A model generated the notes under the pieces. It did no database searches, had not been told where the DNA came from, and saw only the letters and a list, made by a program, of their open reading frames with translations. 64,000 bases of DNA, from contig JAOARG010000069.1 of NCBI GenBank assembly GCA_025210655.1, positions 124,001 to 188,000 on the forward strand. Direction: 5' to 3'. Origin of the DNA: Bacillota bacterium (GTDB taxonomy: Bacteria; Bacillota; Clostridia; Peptostreptococcales; Acidaminobacteraceae). The position numbers and the translations under genes are program-made. Shown piece by piece: positions 35,003 to 44,895 of the stretch. How positions within the stretch are numbered: the first letter of the stretch is position 1; the number at the start of each line of letters is the position of its first letter.

Positions 35003-36754
35003 ATGGATTATTTTAGACAACTATTCTATGGTTCAGTAGACGCCATAGTTAGGATAGATGAAGATGCTAAGATTGTCGAAGTCAACAGTCCTTTTATTCA
35101 GTTATTTCGCTATGAGGAATATGAGTTAATTGGTCAATATCTTGATAATATGATAGTTGACCCAGTAAATAAAGACGAAGCCTTAAGACTAAACGAAAGG
35201 GTTAAGACAGGGGAATTATTTACAACTGAAGGATTAAGAACTACAAGTTTTGGTCACCACTACAATGTTTTTATTACAGGTATTCCTATCATTGAGAATG
35301 ATAAATATAAGGGTGCTTTTATAATATATAAGGATAGGACCTATGAAATACATTCAGAAAATGAAATATATAGACAAAAAGTGAGTTTTGAGTCCCTGTT
35401 CAGAAATTCAAATGATGCAATAGTAAGGATCGATGTGGATAAAACAGTTTTAGACATCAATGAAAGATTTGAATCATTATTCGGATATAAACTTGATGAA
35501 ATAAAAGGTCAAAATGTGGATAAACTCATTTCAAAAATTGAAAAGTTGGATGAGAGTATAAGCCTTACAAATAAGCTACTTGAAGGCGAGAAAATAATAG
35601 TTGAAGGAATAAGATATGGTAAAAATTCTATTCCTAGACTCTACATAGTACAAGGGGTACCTATAATTGTAGATGCTACTGTAATTGGCGGCTACGGAAT
35701 ATATACTGATATAACAGAAAAAAAGGCTGCTGAAAATGAAGTTGTATATATGTCTTATCATGATCAGTTGACAGGTCTATACAATAGACGATATTTTGAA
35801 GAACAATTTGATAAATTAGATAAAGAAGAGAATATGCCATTGGGATTAATTATGGCTGATATGAATGGATTAAAACTAATTAATGATGCATTCGGACATA
35901 ATGCAGGGGACGGATTGTTGAAAAAGACAGGACGTATTTTGAAGGACAATTGTTATGAAAGTCATATCGTATCGAGGCTTGGTGGAGACGAGTTTGTTAT
36001 ACTTATCCCTAGTATTACTGATGAAGAACTTGAGAATGTTGTAAGAATATTTAAGAATGCATGTAGAAATGAAGTATATAAGGGCATAGATTTTTCTTTA
36101 TCATTTGGTTGTGGAATTAAAACAAGTGTTCAAGATTCAAACAAAAATCTTTTTAAAAGAGTTGAAGACCAAATGTATAGAAATAAGCTTGTTGAAAGTC
36201 CAAGTATTAGGGGAAAGATGTTTGATACTGTAATAAAGACACTACATGCTAAGAACGAAAGGGAAGAAAGGCATTCATCAAGGGTAAGTGAATACTGTGA
36301 AGCGATTGCAAGGGCTTTAAATATGAACTCTGAACTAGTAAAGGAAATGAAAACTGCCGGTTGGTTACATGATATAGGGAAAATTGCAGTAAGTGATAAT
36401 ATACTGGATAAGCCAGAAAGTTTAGAAGATGGTGAATGGAATCAAATAAGAAAGCATCCTGAAATAGGATACAGAATTTTGAATTCTGTTAATGAGTTTA
36501 CTAAACTTGCGGAACATATACTTCATCATCATGAAAGATACGACGGAAGAGGATATCCTAAAGGCCTTAAGGGAAAAGAAATTTCAATTCAAGCAAGAAT
36601 AATCGCTATTGCAGACTCCTATGACGCCATGACGAGTGATAGAACTTATAGACATGCTATGAGTAAAGAAACTGCAATTCAGCAGTTAAGGGAAAATGCC
36701 GGGACACAATTTGATCCGAAACTCGTAGATGTATTTATTCCTCTGATAGAATAG
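35003..36754 (+). CDS. PAS-PAS-GGDEF-HD-GYP c-di-GMP turnover protein
   Basis: About 583 residues and apparently cytoplasmic. PAS1 covers about 5-115, PAS2 about 120-245, GGDEF about 250-400 (RLGGDEF intact, no RxxD inhibitory site) and HD-GYP about 410-583. The last has the HDIGK metal motif and the RGYPKGL signature. It could both make and degrade c-di-GMP, with the PAS domains sensing a ligand or redox state. I prefer ATG 35003 over the GTG at 34973. It is flanked on both sides by MITE copies that were inserted independently. Confidence 0.88.
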   Translation: MDYFRQLFYGSVDAIVRIDEDAKIVEVNSPFIQLFRYEEYELIGQYLDNMIVDPVNKDEALRLNERVKTGELFTTEGLRTTSFGHHYNVFITGIPIIENDKYKGAFIIYKDRTYEIHSENEIYRQKVSFESLFRNSNDAIVRIDVDKTVLDINERFESLFGYKLDEIKGQNVDKLISKIEKLDESISLTNKLLEGEKIIVEGIRYGKNSIPRLYIVQGVPIIVDATVIGGYGIYTDITEKKAAENEVVYMSYHDQLTGLYNRRYFEEQFDKLDKEENMPLGLIMADMNGLKLINDAFGHNAGDGLLKKTGRILKDNCYESHIVSRLGGDEFVILIPSITDEELENVVRIFKNACRNEVYKGIDFSLSFGCGIKTSVQDSNKNLFKRVEDQMYRNKLVESPSIRGKMFDTVIKTLHAKNEREERHSSRVSEYCEAIARALNMNSELVKEMKTAGWLHDIGKIAVSDNILDKPESLEDGEWNQIRKHPEIGYRILNSVNEFTKLAEHILHHHERYDGRGYPKGLKGKEISIQARIIAIADSYDAMTSDRTYRHAMSKETAIQQLRENAGTQFDPKLVDVFIPLIE

Positions 36755-36777
36755 ATAAAAAACACATTGAATTATTT

Positions 36778-36896
36778 GAAGCCGCTGAAAAAGTACCTAC
36801 TGTTGATTCTTATCTACAATATGTTGGGTTCCATAGTTGAAAGAAAGATACATATTGTGGTATAAGAATTTCAAATAGGACTTTTTCAGCGGCCTG
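36778..36896 (+). mobile_element. 119-bp MITE-like element, copy 2
   Basis: Same orientation as copy 1. It has GAAGCCGCTG and CAGCGGCCTG ends; the A-to-G change at the left is matched by the T-to-C change at the right, so the stem is kept. The 9-bp duplication GAATTATTT flanks it (36769-36777 and 36897-36905). Excision restores a terminator with AAAAAACAC/GTGTTTTTT arms. Confidence 0.88.
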
Positions 36897-37002
36897 GAAT
36901 TATTTCGAAGTGTTTTTTATTTGCATATATACTATTGTCTATATACTTATATAGTGTTACATTTATTATTGGAAAAGAAAAAAATTAGTTAGGAGTAATA
37001 TT

Positions 37003-37308
37003 ATGAGTTTAGTTGGAGATTATAGATTACATGATAGTGTAATTAAAAATATAGATATTTTAGATGAAAAGGTTGTTGTAGAACTTGAGACTATGAAGAA
37101 AGAAAGATTATTTTTAGATCTTGAAGGTGTAATAGAAATAGATAGATATAAGACAGATAATATGTTTATTTATTCTGTTATACAGGAGCAGTATGATGAG
37201 AATCATTGCAATGTTATATTTGTGAATTGGCATTCAAAAGAAGAAGTTGGTGGAGATTCTAAGTTTGAAGTCGTGTGTGAAAACTGGTCTCTTAGGGAAG
37301 GTAAATAA
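37003..37308 (+). CDS. Small hypothetical protein
   Basis: 101 residues and not identified. It starts LVGDYRLHDSVIKNIDI, a pattern seen in small beta-rich proteins of unknown role. It is acidic, with no signal peptide or membrane segment. TTAGGAGT gives a solid start at ATG 37003. The following EamA gene begins 6 bp downstream with almost no ribosome binding site of its own, so coupling is likely. Confidence 0.65.
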   Translation: MSLVGDYRLHDSVIKNIDILDEKVVVELETMKKERLFLDLEGVIEIDRYKTDNMFIYSVIQEQYDENHCNVIFVNWHSKEEVGGDSKFEVVCENWSLREGK

Positions 37309-37314
37309 TATAAA

Positions 37315-38223
37315 ATGGATAAAAGAAATAGTTCTTACATAGTCCTTATTTTTGGTGTAATAGCACTTTCGACTTCAGCAGTTTTTGCTAAATTAGCTAA
37401 GGCTCCCTCTAGCATAATAGCTTTTTATAGGCTGGTTTTTTCATCTATAGCTCTTTTGCCAGTCTTATTATCTAAAAAAAATTTAATGGATGAAATAAAG
37501 AGTTTGAGTAGAAAACAAGTATATCTAGGAATAACTTCGGGTATATTCCTAGCACTTCATTATGTATTATGGTTTGAGTCCTTAAAGTATACATCAGTGG
37601 CAAGTTCCACTGTAATAGTAACTCTTCAGCCGCTTTTTTCAGTAGCTGGGGGATATATGATTTTTGGAGATAAAATCAATAGAAAATCAATGCTAGGAAT
37701 AATTATTGCTATAGTAGGTAGTATAATTATTGGTATGGGGGATTTTCAAATTGGACCAAAGGCATTTATAGGTGATATAATGGCACTTCTTGCAGCGGCT
37801 ATAATTACTGCATATTTTTTAGTCGGTCAGCATCTGAGAAAAAAACTATCAGTGATACCCTACTCCTTAATGGGATACATTAGTAGTTCAATCTTTTTAT
37901 TTATCTATTCTCTCATGACTGGAGTTAGCTTCACTGGATATGACAAAAATACATGGTTAATGTTTTTAGGTTTGGCACTTATATCAACAATATTAGGACA
38001 AATGCTCCTGAATTGGGTGATTAAATGGTTAAATACCACAATTGTTTCAGTAGGAATTCTTGGAGAATCGATATGGGCAATAATTTTCTCATATATATTC
38101 TTAAAAGAAACAATATCAGTTCAACAGGGACTAGGAATATCAATAATTTTGATAGGATTAGGAGTATTTGCAGTAAACAATAATATAGAAAAAGAAAGTA
38201 TAGAAGAAGCAATTGAAGCATAA
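37315..38223 (+). CDS. EamA/DMT-superfamily transporter
   Basis: 302 residues, ten predicted helices in two EamA repeats. Similar to the exporter at 2331-3212, including the APSSIIAFYRL-type motif after helix 1. A metabolite exporter of unknown substrate. It is probably cotranscribed with the small protein before it and ends at a shared bidirectional terminator. Confidence 0.88.
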   Translation: MDKRNSSYIVLIFGVIALSTSAVFAKLAKAPSSIIAFYRLVFSSIALLPVLLSKKNLMDEIKSLSRKQVYLGITSGIFLALHYVLWFESLKYTSVASSTVIVTLQPLFSVAGGYMIFGDKINRKSMLGIIIAIVGSIIIGMGDFQIGPKAFIGDIMALLAAAIITAYFLVGQHLRKKLSVIPYSLMGYISSSIFLFIYSLMTGVSFTGYDKNTWLMFLGLALISTILGQMLLNWVIKWLNTTIVSVGILGESIWAIIFSYIFLKETISVQQGLGISIILIGLGVFAVNNNIEKESIEEAIEA

Positions 38224-38256
38224 AAGGGGTCGTCTATTTAAGGACGGCCCCTTTTT
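38222..38256. terminator. Bidirectional terminator
   Basis: AAAAGGGG-TCGTC pairs with GACGG-CCCCTTTT. A and T runs on both sides serve the two convergent genes. Confidence 0.88.
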
Positions 38257-39214
38257 CATACTTGTCAATGAATCGCATTTTTACTTTTACCAAGTCTTCC
38301 AATGAATACAGGTATTGGTGAAGTGCTATTCTATTTTGAAGTTGTTGATGATCTAAAGGAATCTGAGCATCATAAGTGAAGTGGTGTTTTATCTCTTCGA
38401 GTATTTCAATTTGATTTTCACACATATTATGCACCTTTGTATTATTAATAAAATTGTCCGTGAAATCTTTAAGCATTATAGCTTCTTTTTGTTCAAGAAA
38501 ATTAGAGGCAAGGAATTTTTGCATTAGCCTAACGGTATGATACTGCTGTCGCCTCATACTAAAATATTCAACATAATAGTTGTTTTCTTGAATGTAATAA
38601 CTATTCATATAATCATATGCCCTAGATTTGGCTTTTTGAAGCAGTATGTCAAGCTCATTTAACTCCATTCTAATAGTATCATTCGTACATTGGTTATCTA
38701 AACATTTTCCCATATTGTTAAAAACATTATTGAAAATCAGTTCTGCTGAATCTTTATACTGAATTAGTTCTCCTTCAATGTCCAGAGTAAAACTATTAAC
38801 AATTAATGCAACAAATATACCTAATGCCATTAAGCCAAATTCATTAAGTAATATTAATAAGGATATTTCTTTTAATGTATAGATATGAATAACCAGAACT
38901 ACATTAAGTACAATGGCCACTTTAGTATCTAATTTGAACATTAAAAAAGTAAATATGAAAACAAATAGCATTAATACAGGAAATGAAAATCCCAGTGATA
39001 GAAATAAAAAACTGGAAAGTGTAAGGGCAATTATAGCGGAAAAGAGACGTTGAGAAGCAAGTTTTAAAGATTGTTTTTTTGCAGATAGCATACTGACGAT
39101 TACAATCGTAGCTACAGATAAATGGAAATCCATATTTAATATTTGGGCAATTAAAACCCCAATTATAACAGCAATAGTTATTTTTATACTTGTTAATATA
39201 TTTTCTTTTGTCAA
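38234..39214 (-). CDS. Aromatic-acid-exporter (ArAE_1)-type membrane protein
   Basis: About 326 residues. An N-terminal half with about six membrane helices (about 8-150) resembles the Firmicutes ArAE_1 domain. A soluble, helical C-terminal half (about 155-326) matches the ArAE_1_C layout. It is probably a small-molecule exporter at the membrane. TTG 39214 lies 8 nt after AAGGTGG, while the GTG at 39226 overlaps that site. Monocistronic. Confidence 0.75.
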   Translation of the reverse strand: MTKENILTSIKITIAVIIGVLIAQILNMDFHLSVATIVIVSMLSAKKQSLKLASQRLFSAIIALTLSSFLFLSLGFSFPVLMLFVFIFTFLMFKLDTKVAIVLNVVLVIHIYTLKEISLLILLNEFGLMALGIFVALIVNSFTLDIEGELIQYKDSAELIFNNVFNNMGKCLDNQCTNDTIRMELNELDILLQKAKSRAYDYMNSYYIQENNYYVEYFSMRRQQYHTVRLMQKFLASNFLEQKEAIMLKDFTDNFINNTKVHNMCENQIEILEEIKHHFTYDAQIPLDHQQLQNRIALHQYLYSLEDLVKVKMRFIDKYEKGAVLK

Positions 39215-39441
39215 AACTAATCCCACCTTAATAATCTTTATTGTTGAAGAAACTTATATTATCATTCGAAAAATAATCAATAAAATAAGTTAACAATATA
39301 CATGTATAATCTACCCCATTTGAGATAGATTCCATCACTTTTCATATTGAAATATATTAATGTACAATGATATAATTTGATTATATTTCGCTTTAATCGA
39401 AATATTTTGACATTTACATAAATCAATAGGGGGAATCAGTC

Positions 39442-42400
39442 TTGAAAAAATTAATTGCTTTTCTGATAATATTTTCAATGTTGTCAGGAATAGGGGGAGC
39501 ATACGGTCAAGAAAAAGAAGAGTTTATTCGAAGTGAGATAAGTAAACTTGATGAACTGAATTTAGGATTTGCTGGATTTGGTTATCAAGAAGGTGGCTTC
39601 AAAAGAATTGGTCTAATGTCTAGTATAATAAAAACATATGAAGGATTGACAGGAAAAGAAATTCCTGTAGGAAGTAAATTCCCTTTTAGAGATGCAGGAT
39701 TTGCAGAAGCAATTAAAGCATACAATCTTGGAATAGCAAAGGAGAAAGAGCCACAATATTTATATCCAAATGACATAATTGATAGGGCGGAATTTGAAGA
39801 AGCATATACTTCTTTAATAAATATATTTGAGACTGGAAAAATTGGTTCTTCAGAGCAGTCTAAGGGGATTTTTAGTAGTTTATATGCTAAGATAGATTTC
39901 AGCTCAGAAATATCAAATGAAACGGTTTTAGCAATGTCCTATGAAGTACTTGCATATTATAATGGAAAAACTATAAATACTTATGATGGATCAACTGTTA
40001 CAGTTGATATTTATAGAAATGTAAAATCTGCTAATGCTGATCCTAAGACTATTATAAAAAATGGTTTCACATATGAAGTTCAGCTGGTAGATAAGTCTGA
40101 TATTGATTTAAATTATTATGATAGGTCTTGGGCTGTAAAGTATAAATCTGGATACTATGGTGTAATAGATAAGTCTGGAAAAGTGATTTTGCCTTATTCC
40201 TATAATCATATAGATACTTTGAATCAAGATAGTAATAATGTTATTGCAATAGATAAAAATGGAGGATATTTAATCAATGCGATAACAGGTGAAAAAGTAG
40301 TTGATGATAAGTTTGAAAAAATCCACAGGCTTAATGATAAGCTAATTGAAGTATCTAAAAACAGTAAATGGGCACTAATGAACTATGATGGAATTTTATT
40401 ATCAGACTATGATTTTGATTCTATATCAAAAGTATCAGAAACCATATATGTTTTTAAAAATGGTAAAAAAGGTTTAGTAAACGATTACGGAAAAACAGTT
40501 ATTGAAATAGAATACGATTCATTAAGTGGTTTAAGATATGGAATATATAACGCTATAAAAGATGGTGAGACCATTTTAATAGATGAGTACGGAAATGTAT
40601 TTGATAGTTATAGTGAACTTTATGAAAACTATTATAAAGTGAATATTGCTGGTAAAAGTACTGTTTACTATATTGATGATAAGAAGTCTCAGGATTTAAA
40701 GGTAGACGATATTGGAAAAATGTTAAATGGATACGCAGTTGTATCAAAAAATAAAAAATATGGTGTAATTGATGATAAGCAAAATATCATTGTGGATTCA
40801 AAATACGATGAAGTAATGACACCTTCAGAAGGATACTCAGTAGTTAAGATTAATGGTAAGTGGGATTTATTAAACATAAACTCAAAAACACTTATGGGTC
40901 TTAACTATGAAAAAATACATCCTTTTTCTGAAGGCTATGCAGCCGTTAAGAAAAATGGTTTATGGGGTTATATTGACAAGAGTGGAAAAGAAGTAATAAA
41001 AGCTAAATACACTTGGGCAGGATTTTTTAGCGAAGGATTTGCCCAAGTAGAAAAGTCAGATAAATTTGGATATATAAATACTTCTGGAAAAGAAATCACC
41101 AAGTTTATCTATGAAGCTACAGAGCCTTTTTACAAGTCAACTGCTGCTGTAAAAAGAGATGGAAAATGGGGTAAAATAAATAAATTTGGTACTGAAATTG
41201 TTAAAGTAGAATTTTATAATATTCTAAAACCACAATTAGATTTAGACAAGGAAAATTATTTTGTTGCAACAAGATTTGACTATAAACAACAGTTAATAAG
41301 TCCAGATGGAAAACCACTTCCAGCTAAAGCAAGTCAAATATTTAAGTGGGATCAGAATCACGTTTGGCTAAATAATAGTGGTGCAAATAGGTTATATAAT
41401 ACTAAGCTTTCTAAAACCCTTGATATATATGGAGATTTTTTTGATAAGACAAATGAATATCTATTAACAACTAAGGTTAATGGAGTAGAAAAGGCATTTA
41501 GATATGATAGCGAAAAAGTTGTTGAACTAGGGTATAAAGATTTAAGTGGAAATCCGTTTGTCATTGCAACTAAGGAACTTGATAAAAAAGACCACCTTGG
41601 TAGAGTAATTGCAGTAATGGGAATACTTGATTACAAGGGTGATGAAATTGTAAAAGCTGAGTACGATAGTATAAATAAAATTGCTGAAGAAATTTTCATT
41701 GCAAAAAAAGGAAATCTATTCTATAAGATTACAATAAAGGATACACCAGATGGAAGTGTTTCCAAGTATATAGAGAAGCACAATTATAAAAGACCTGAGA
41801 ATAATCAAGAAGATTATCAAGAGTACTCAAAGCTGTATGCATATACAAGTGAATATAATAATTCTTATTATTCAAACATAATGACAAGGGATAGTTACTT
41901 CGAATATGACGTAAGATGGATGAATAATCCATATGTGTCTAAACGTAAATCAGCATCTTCTTATGAAAAAGATATACATGAAATCGATGATATGTTTGCA
42001 AAGTCAGGTCTAGATATTCATGGGTCAGGTGTTATACAATTAAAAGCTTCTGAGAGTGGTTTTGACTCTCATATGCCAATGAAATACATTAAGGAAAAAT
42101 TAGACGGTGTATATGGACCAACTATAAGTATTAGATACTGGATTACTGAGGATAGAAGAAAAACATCTAGGAATATACTTTCTCAAAATGCTTTTGTAGA
42201 GATACTAAGATATTTCTGTGATTCAGATGAAGATGCAAATGCCATATATCAAAACATTAATACACTTTTTGTTGAGAAAAAACCTTATTATTTATACGGA
42301 AAAGTTCAGACATTTGGGGATACACAAATTGTAATTACTGATCCAGGTATTTATGGTGTAGATGTTCACTTTATAGAAAAGTCATATGGAGATTCTAAAA

Positions 42401-42966
42401 GAAGTACAAATAATTCAAAGAGTTCCAATGATAGTGGTAAATTTGTTGATTGGGATAGTACAAATATGTCCATAGATGATTTAATTGACGAGTCAGATTC
42501 TTTATCTGATGAAGAGATGGATAAATTGCCACTTACTACTGAAGGTAATTATCAGTCTAAAGATTATAAATCGAAAAGTGGATTTACAACATTTATTTAT
42601 ACGGATTATACAAAAGGAAATTATGATCCAGGGTATGATAATCATTACATTATAGCCTTTGGTGGTAACAATGCAAGGGAAGAATCACCACAGTCATTTG
42701 ATCAAAAAGTAGTTGTGGATGATGTAGTTTTAGCCAGTGCATATTTAAAAGAGATACTAAAAGATGATCCAGAAGACTTTGAAATAATTATGCCACTCAT
42801 TTTAGAAGCATTAGGAAGAGATGAGGATATAATGGAAGAAGGAGATATGACTATTCTTATAGATTTTAATAAATCAAAGAGAAAGTATAAAACAAAAAAT
42901 AAATTTAAAATTTTTATACCAGTAAATAAAGAAGGCTTTAATGCAGTACTTCACGTTATAAATTAA
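39442..42966 (+). CDS. Large secreted WG-repeat protein
   Basis: 1,174 residues with a signal peptide (hydrophobic core 3-20, likely cut after AYG near 22). Residues 40-160 form a helical region with weak SLH-like spacing. From about 225 to 780 there are many WG repeats of the type YGVIDKSGK, WGYIDKSGKEVI and FGYINTSGKEI, which form beta-rich repeats. A Ser/Asn linker near 990 precedes an acidic C-terminal domain. The start is TTG 39442 after AGGGGGA. A cell-surface or secreted role is likely; the partner is unknown. Confidence 0.85.
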   Translation: MKKLIAFLIIFSMLSGIGGAYGQEKEEFIRSEISKLDELNLGFAGFGYQEGGFKRIGLMSSIIKTYEGLTGKEIPVGSKFPFRDAGFAEAIKAYNLGIAKEKEPQYLYPNDIIDRAEFEEAYTSLINIFETGKIGSSEQSKGIFSSLYAKIDFSSEISNETVLAMSYEVLAYYNGKTINTYDGSTVTVDIYRNVKSANADPKTIIKNGFTYEVQLVDKSDIDLNYYDRSWAVKYKSGYYGVIDKSGKVILPYSYNHIDTLNQDSNNVIAIDKNGGYLINAITGEKVVDDKFEKIHRLNDKLIEVSKNSKWALMNYDGILLSDYDFDSISKVSETIYVFKNGKKGLVNDYGKTVIEIEYDSLSGLRYGIYNAIKDGETILIDEYGNVFDSYSELYENYYKVNIAGKSTVYYIDDKKSQDLKVDDIGKMLNGYAVVSKNKKYGVIDDKQNIIVDSKYDEVMTPSEGYSVVKINGKWDLLNINSKTLMGLNYEKIHPFSEGYAAVKKNGLWGYIDKSGKEVIKAKYTWAGFFSEGFAQVEKSDKFGYINTSGKEITKFIYEATEPFYKSTAAVKRDGKWGKINKFGTEIVKVEFYNILKPQLDLDKENYFVATRFDYKQQLISPDGKPLPAKASQIFKWDQNHVWLNNSGANRLYNTKLSKTLDIYGDFFDKTNEYLLTTKVNGVEKAFRYDSEKVVELGYKDLSGNPFVIATKELDKKDHLGRVIAVMGILDYKGDEIVKAEYDSINKIAEEIFIAKKGNLFYKITIKDTPDGSVSKYIEKHNYKRPENNQEDYQEYSKLYAYTSEYNNSYYSNIMTRDSYFEYDVRWMNNPYVSKRKSASSYEKDIHEIDDMFAKSGLDIHGSGVIQLKASESGFDSHMPMKYIKEKLDGVYGPTISIRYWITEDRRKTSRNILSQNAFVEILRYFCDSDEDANAIYQNINTLFVEKKPYYLYGKVQTFGDTQIVITDPGIYGVDVHFIEKSYGDSKRSTNNSKSSNDSGKFVDWDSTNMSIDDLIDESDSLSDEEMDKLPLTTEGNYQSKDYKSKSGFTTFIYTDYTKGNYDPGYDNHYIIAFGGNNAREESPQSFDQKVVVDDVVLASAYLKEILKDDPEDFEIIMPLILEALGRDEDIMEEGDMTILIDFNKSKRKYKTKNKFKIFIPVNKEGFNAVLHVIN

Positions 42967-42972
42967 GAGATG

Positions 42973-42997
42973 AAAACCACCTTCGGGTGGTTTTTTT
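42973..42997 (+). terminator. Terminator of the WG-repeat gene
   Basis: AAAACCACC-TTCG-GGTGGTTTT with a T run. The flanking AAGAGATG and the hairpin recur identically at 44076-44105. Confidence 0.9.
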
Positions 42998-43176
42998 CGT
43001 AGGTGGTAGGTCGTATTTCGTAGGTTGGAAGGGTATTAAGACCCAGATACAACTGATTTTCTCATCATAGAAGTAAAAGGATGATTTTTGATTCTCAAAA
43101 CCATAAGTTAGTTTAAACCAATAAGTACCGTATTTCGTAGGTGGTAGGTCGTAGATCGGATAAGTTCGTTGGAAGG
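42998..43176. repeat. GT-rich GTAGGTGGTAGGTCGT repeats and diverged palindromic units
   Basis: GTAGGT-type units at 42998-43034 and 43128-43176 flank diverged palindromic DNA. The words GACCCAGATACAACTGATTTT (one unit before 43060 and another near 43260) are repeated. No gene is visible from 42998 to 43488. Confidence 0.5.
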
Positions 43177-43190
43177 TTTTATTTTTACCC

Positions 43191-43249
43191 CGATAAAGTA
43201 AATCCATTCTAGGATAGATTTCTACGGAAGGATTTACTTGTGAACTATT
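43191..43249. repeat. Palindromic AAGTAAATCC/GGATTTACTT unit
   Basis: AAGTAAATCC and GGATTTACTT form the arms with a 23-nt centre. A related, more decayed copy lies at 8453-8506. Confidence 0.55.
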
Positions 43250-43488
43250 GTCCTGAAAAGACCCAGATACAACTGATTTTTTCATCAGAGAGATGACCCA
43301 ACTACAAATTAGTTTAACCTAGAAGTAAAAAATCTAATGCCATTCCCCTATTCCCCCTAAAAATCAGTTATCCCCAATATTATTCTAAAACACCCCAATA
43401 ATATACAATTATAAACTTCTCATAGTGATTACAATAAGACTATACTTCAAATAAATAATCGTGAAGAAATCAATTAGGAGGAATCACA

Positions 43489-44076
43489 ATGAAAATAATG
43501 GTTGTAACTGCCCATCCAAATTTTGAAAACTCAAGAGTTAATAAAAGATGGATTGAAGAATTAGAAAAGCAAGGGGATATTACTGTAAATAATCTTAATG
43601 TAAAATAGCCAGATGAAGTAATTGACAAGGAAGCTGAGCAAGCTCTTTTACTTGAGCATGATAGAATTGTATTCCAGTACCCTTGGTATTGGTACAACAT
43701 GCCACCACTACTAAGAAAGTGGCAAGACCTAGTATTAGAATATGGATTTGCCTTCGGTCCTGGTGGAACAAAACTAAGCGGTAAGGATTATGTAGTAGCA
43801 ATTTCAGTAGGTGGTCCAGAAGTATCATACCAAGCAGGTGGCTACAATACATTCACAATTAGCGAGTTTTTAAAGCCAATGCAACAAACTGCAAATCTAA
43901 CTGGAATGAACTTCTTACCAGCATTCAAAATCCATTCAGCAGTAGTAATTACTGATGAAGATCTTGAAAAATCAGCAGTAGACTATGTAAATCACATTAC
44001 AGATCCTGAATTAGATCCACAAGTAGAATTAAAAAGAATACTATCTGAAATGCAAGAAACAGGAAATGAATTGTAA
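43489..44076 (+). pseudogene. NAD(P)H:quinone reductase (flavodoxin fold) with in-frame amber codon
   Basis: The reading frame from ATG 43489 (AGGAGG upstream) to TAA 44076 encodes a complete ~195-residue KefF/MdaB-type flavoprotein: MKIMVVTAHPNFENSRVN at the start, FQYPWYWYNMPPLL near 63 and ISVGG near 105. It is interrupted only by TAG at 43606-43608 (codon 40), directly before PDEVIDKEAEQ. In relatives this position is normally Tyr (YPD), so TAT or TAC to TAG is the simplest change. The rest of the frame is intact, so the mutation looks recent or is suppressed. Confidence 0.85.
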
Positions 44077-44082
44077 GAGATG

Positions 44083-44105
44083 AAAACCACCTTCGGGTGG
44101 TTTTT
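44083..44105 (+). terminator. Terminator of the quinone reductase gene
   Basis: AAAACCACC-TTCG-GGTGGTTTTT, the same hairpin as at 42973-42997 including the 8 nt before it. Confidence 0.88.
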
Positions 44106-44110
44106 AATTT

Positions 44111-44207
44111 GCCCAGCATCATCAAGGATGATAGCCCAGCTATATATTTCATATATAAGCCCATCAGTAGATATAGCTACTAGCCCAGCAAAGGTTTTTT
44201 GACCTTT
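44111..44207. repeat. Hairpin array B: variable hairpins joined by AGCCCAGC linkers
   Basis: Stems are ATCATC/GATGAT (44118-44132), TATATAT/ATATATA (44141-44157), AGTAG/CTACT (44166-44181) and AAAGGT/ACCTTT (44190-44207). Linkers are GCCCAGC, AGCCCAGC, AGCCCATC and AGCCCAGC. Same architecture as array A at 5003-5103, and again just downstream of a gene. No stem is shared between the arrays. Confidence 0.75.
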
Positions 44208-44253
44208 TAGTTCAAGGAAGTTTTATCAACGTAAAACGATTATTATCTAACGC

Positions 44254-44311
44254 TCTTCCCATTTCCCTGTTCCCCTTCAAAGTAGCAACTTTGAAATTCC
44301 CCTATTCCCCC
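44254..44311. repeat. C-tract hairpin repeat unit
   Basis: CCCC tracts surround CAAAGT-AGCA-ACTTTG (44278-44293). A short relative without the hairpin is at 43342-43369. From 44312 to 44455 I see nothing but AT-rich leader. Confidence 0.6.
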
Positions 44312-44455
44312 TAAGAGATAGAAGTCTCTGAATAAGCTATTCAAAAACCCATCAATTTTATACAAAAAACCACCCAACTATATTCAATTAGATATACATA
44401 TAAGCTGATAATATATAGACATAAGATAAATTAAATAAACTTTAGGAGGATTAAT

Positions 44456-44881
44456 ATGAATATTGGTGATAGAAATAAAAAGGTTATTTTAAGTTTTTTC
44501 AAGGCTTTAGAAGATGGTAGTGCTAATACTGTTGCATCTTTATTTACTGAAGATGGGGTTCAGAAAAATCCATATGGTTCAGGACTATTTCCTGCAGGTG
44601 TTCAAGGTACAGATGCAATTATTGAGTACTGGGCTGCACCTATAGAAAACTTCGAGAGTATGTCTTTTGATATTGAAGAAATCTATGCAATGGAAGATCC
44701 TACAATTGTATTCGTTAAGTTCAAAGGTGACATTGTACTTAAGAACAATGCTGGAGTATATTCAAATGATTATTATGCGACTTTCAGGTTTAATGAAGAG
44801 GGAAAGATTACAGAGTATGTTGAGATTTTCAATCCAATAGTAGCGGCTAGGGGATTTGGACTTATAGATCAGATTAAATAA
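44456..44881 (+). CDS. SnoaL/NTF2-like protein
   Basis: 141 residues with the cone-shaped NTF2/SnoaL-like fold: an N-terminal helix (RNKKVILSFFKALEDG), SLFTEDGVQKNPYG, an IEYW helix and the final beta sheet. Such proteins bind or isomerise small molecules, and the substrate here is unknown. AGGAGG precedes ATG 44456. A small lipoprotein gene follows after 14 bp in the same direction. Confidence 0.75.
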   Translation: MNIGDRNKKVILSFFKALEDGSANTVASLFTEDGVQKNPYGSGLFPAGVQGTDAIIEYWAAPIENFESMSFDIEEIYAMEDPTIVFVKFKGDIVLKNNAGVYSNDYYATFRFNEEGKITEYVEIFNPIVAARGFGLIDQIK

Positions 44882-44895
44882 AAAGGAGAGATATT

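Noticed and set aside
34746..36896. Composite transposon carrying the PAS-GGDEF-HD-GYP gene between two MITE copies
   Set aside because: Each copy has its own, different target duplication, so they are independent insertions.
43606..43608. Pyrrolysine codon
   Set aside because: The position is normally Tyr in the family, this is not a methylamine or metal-methyl protein, and no Pyl genes are in the window.
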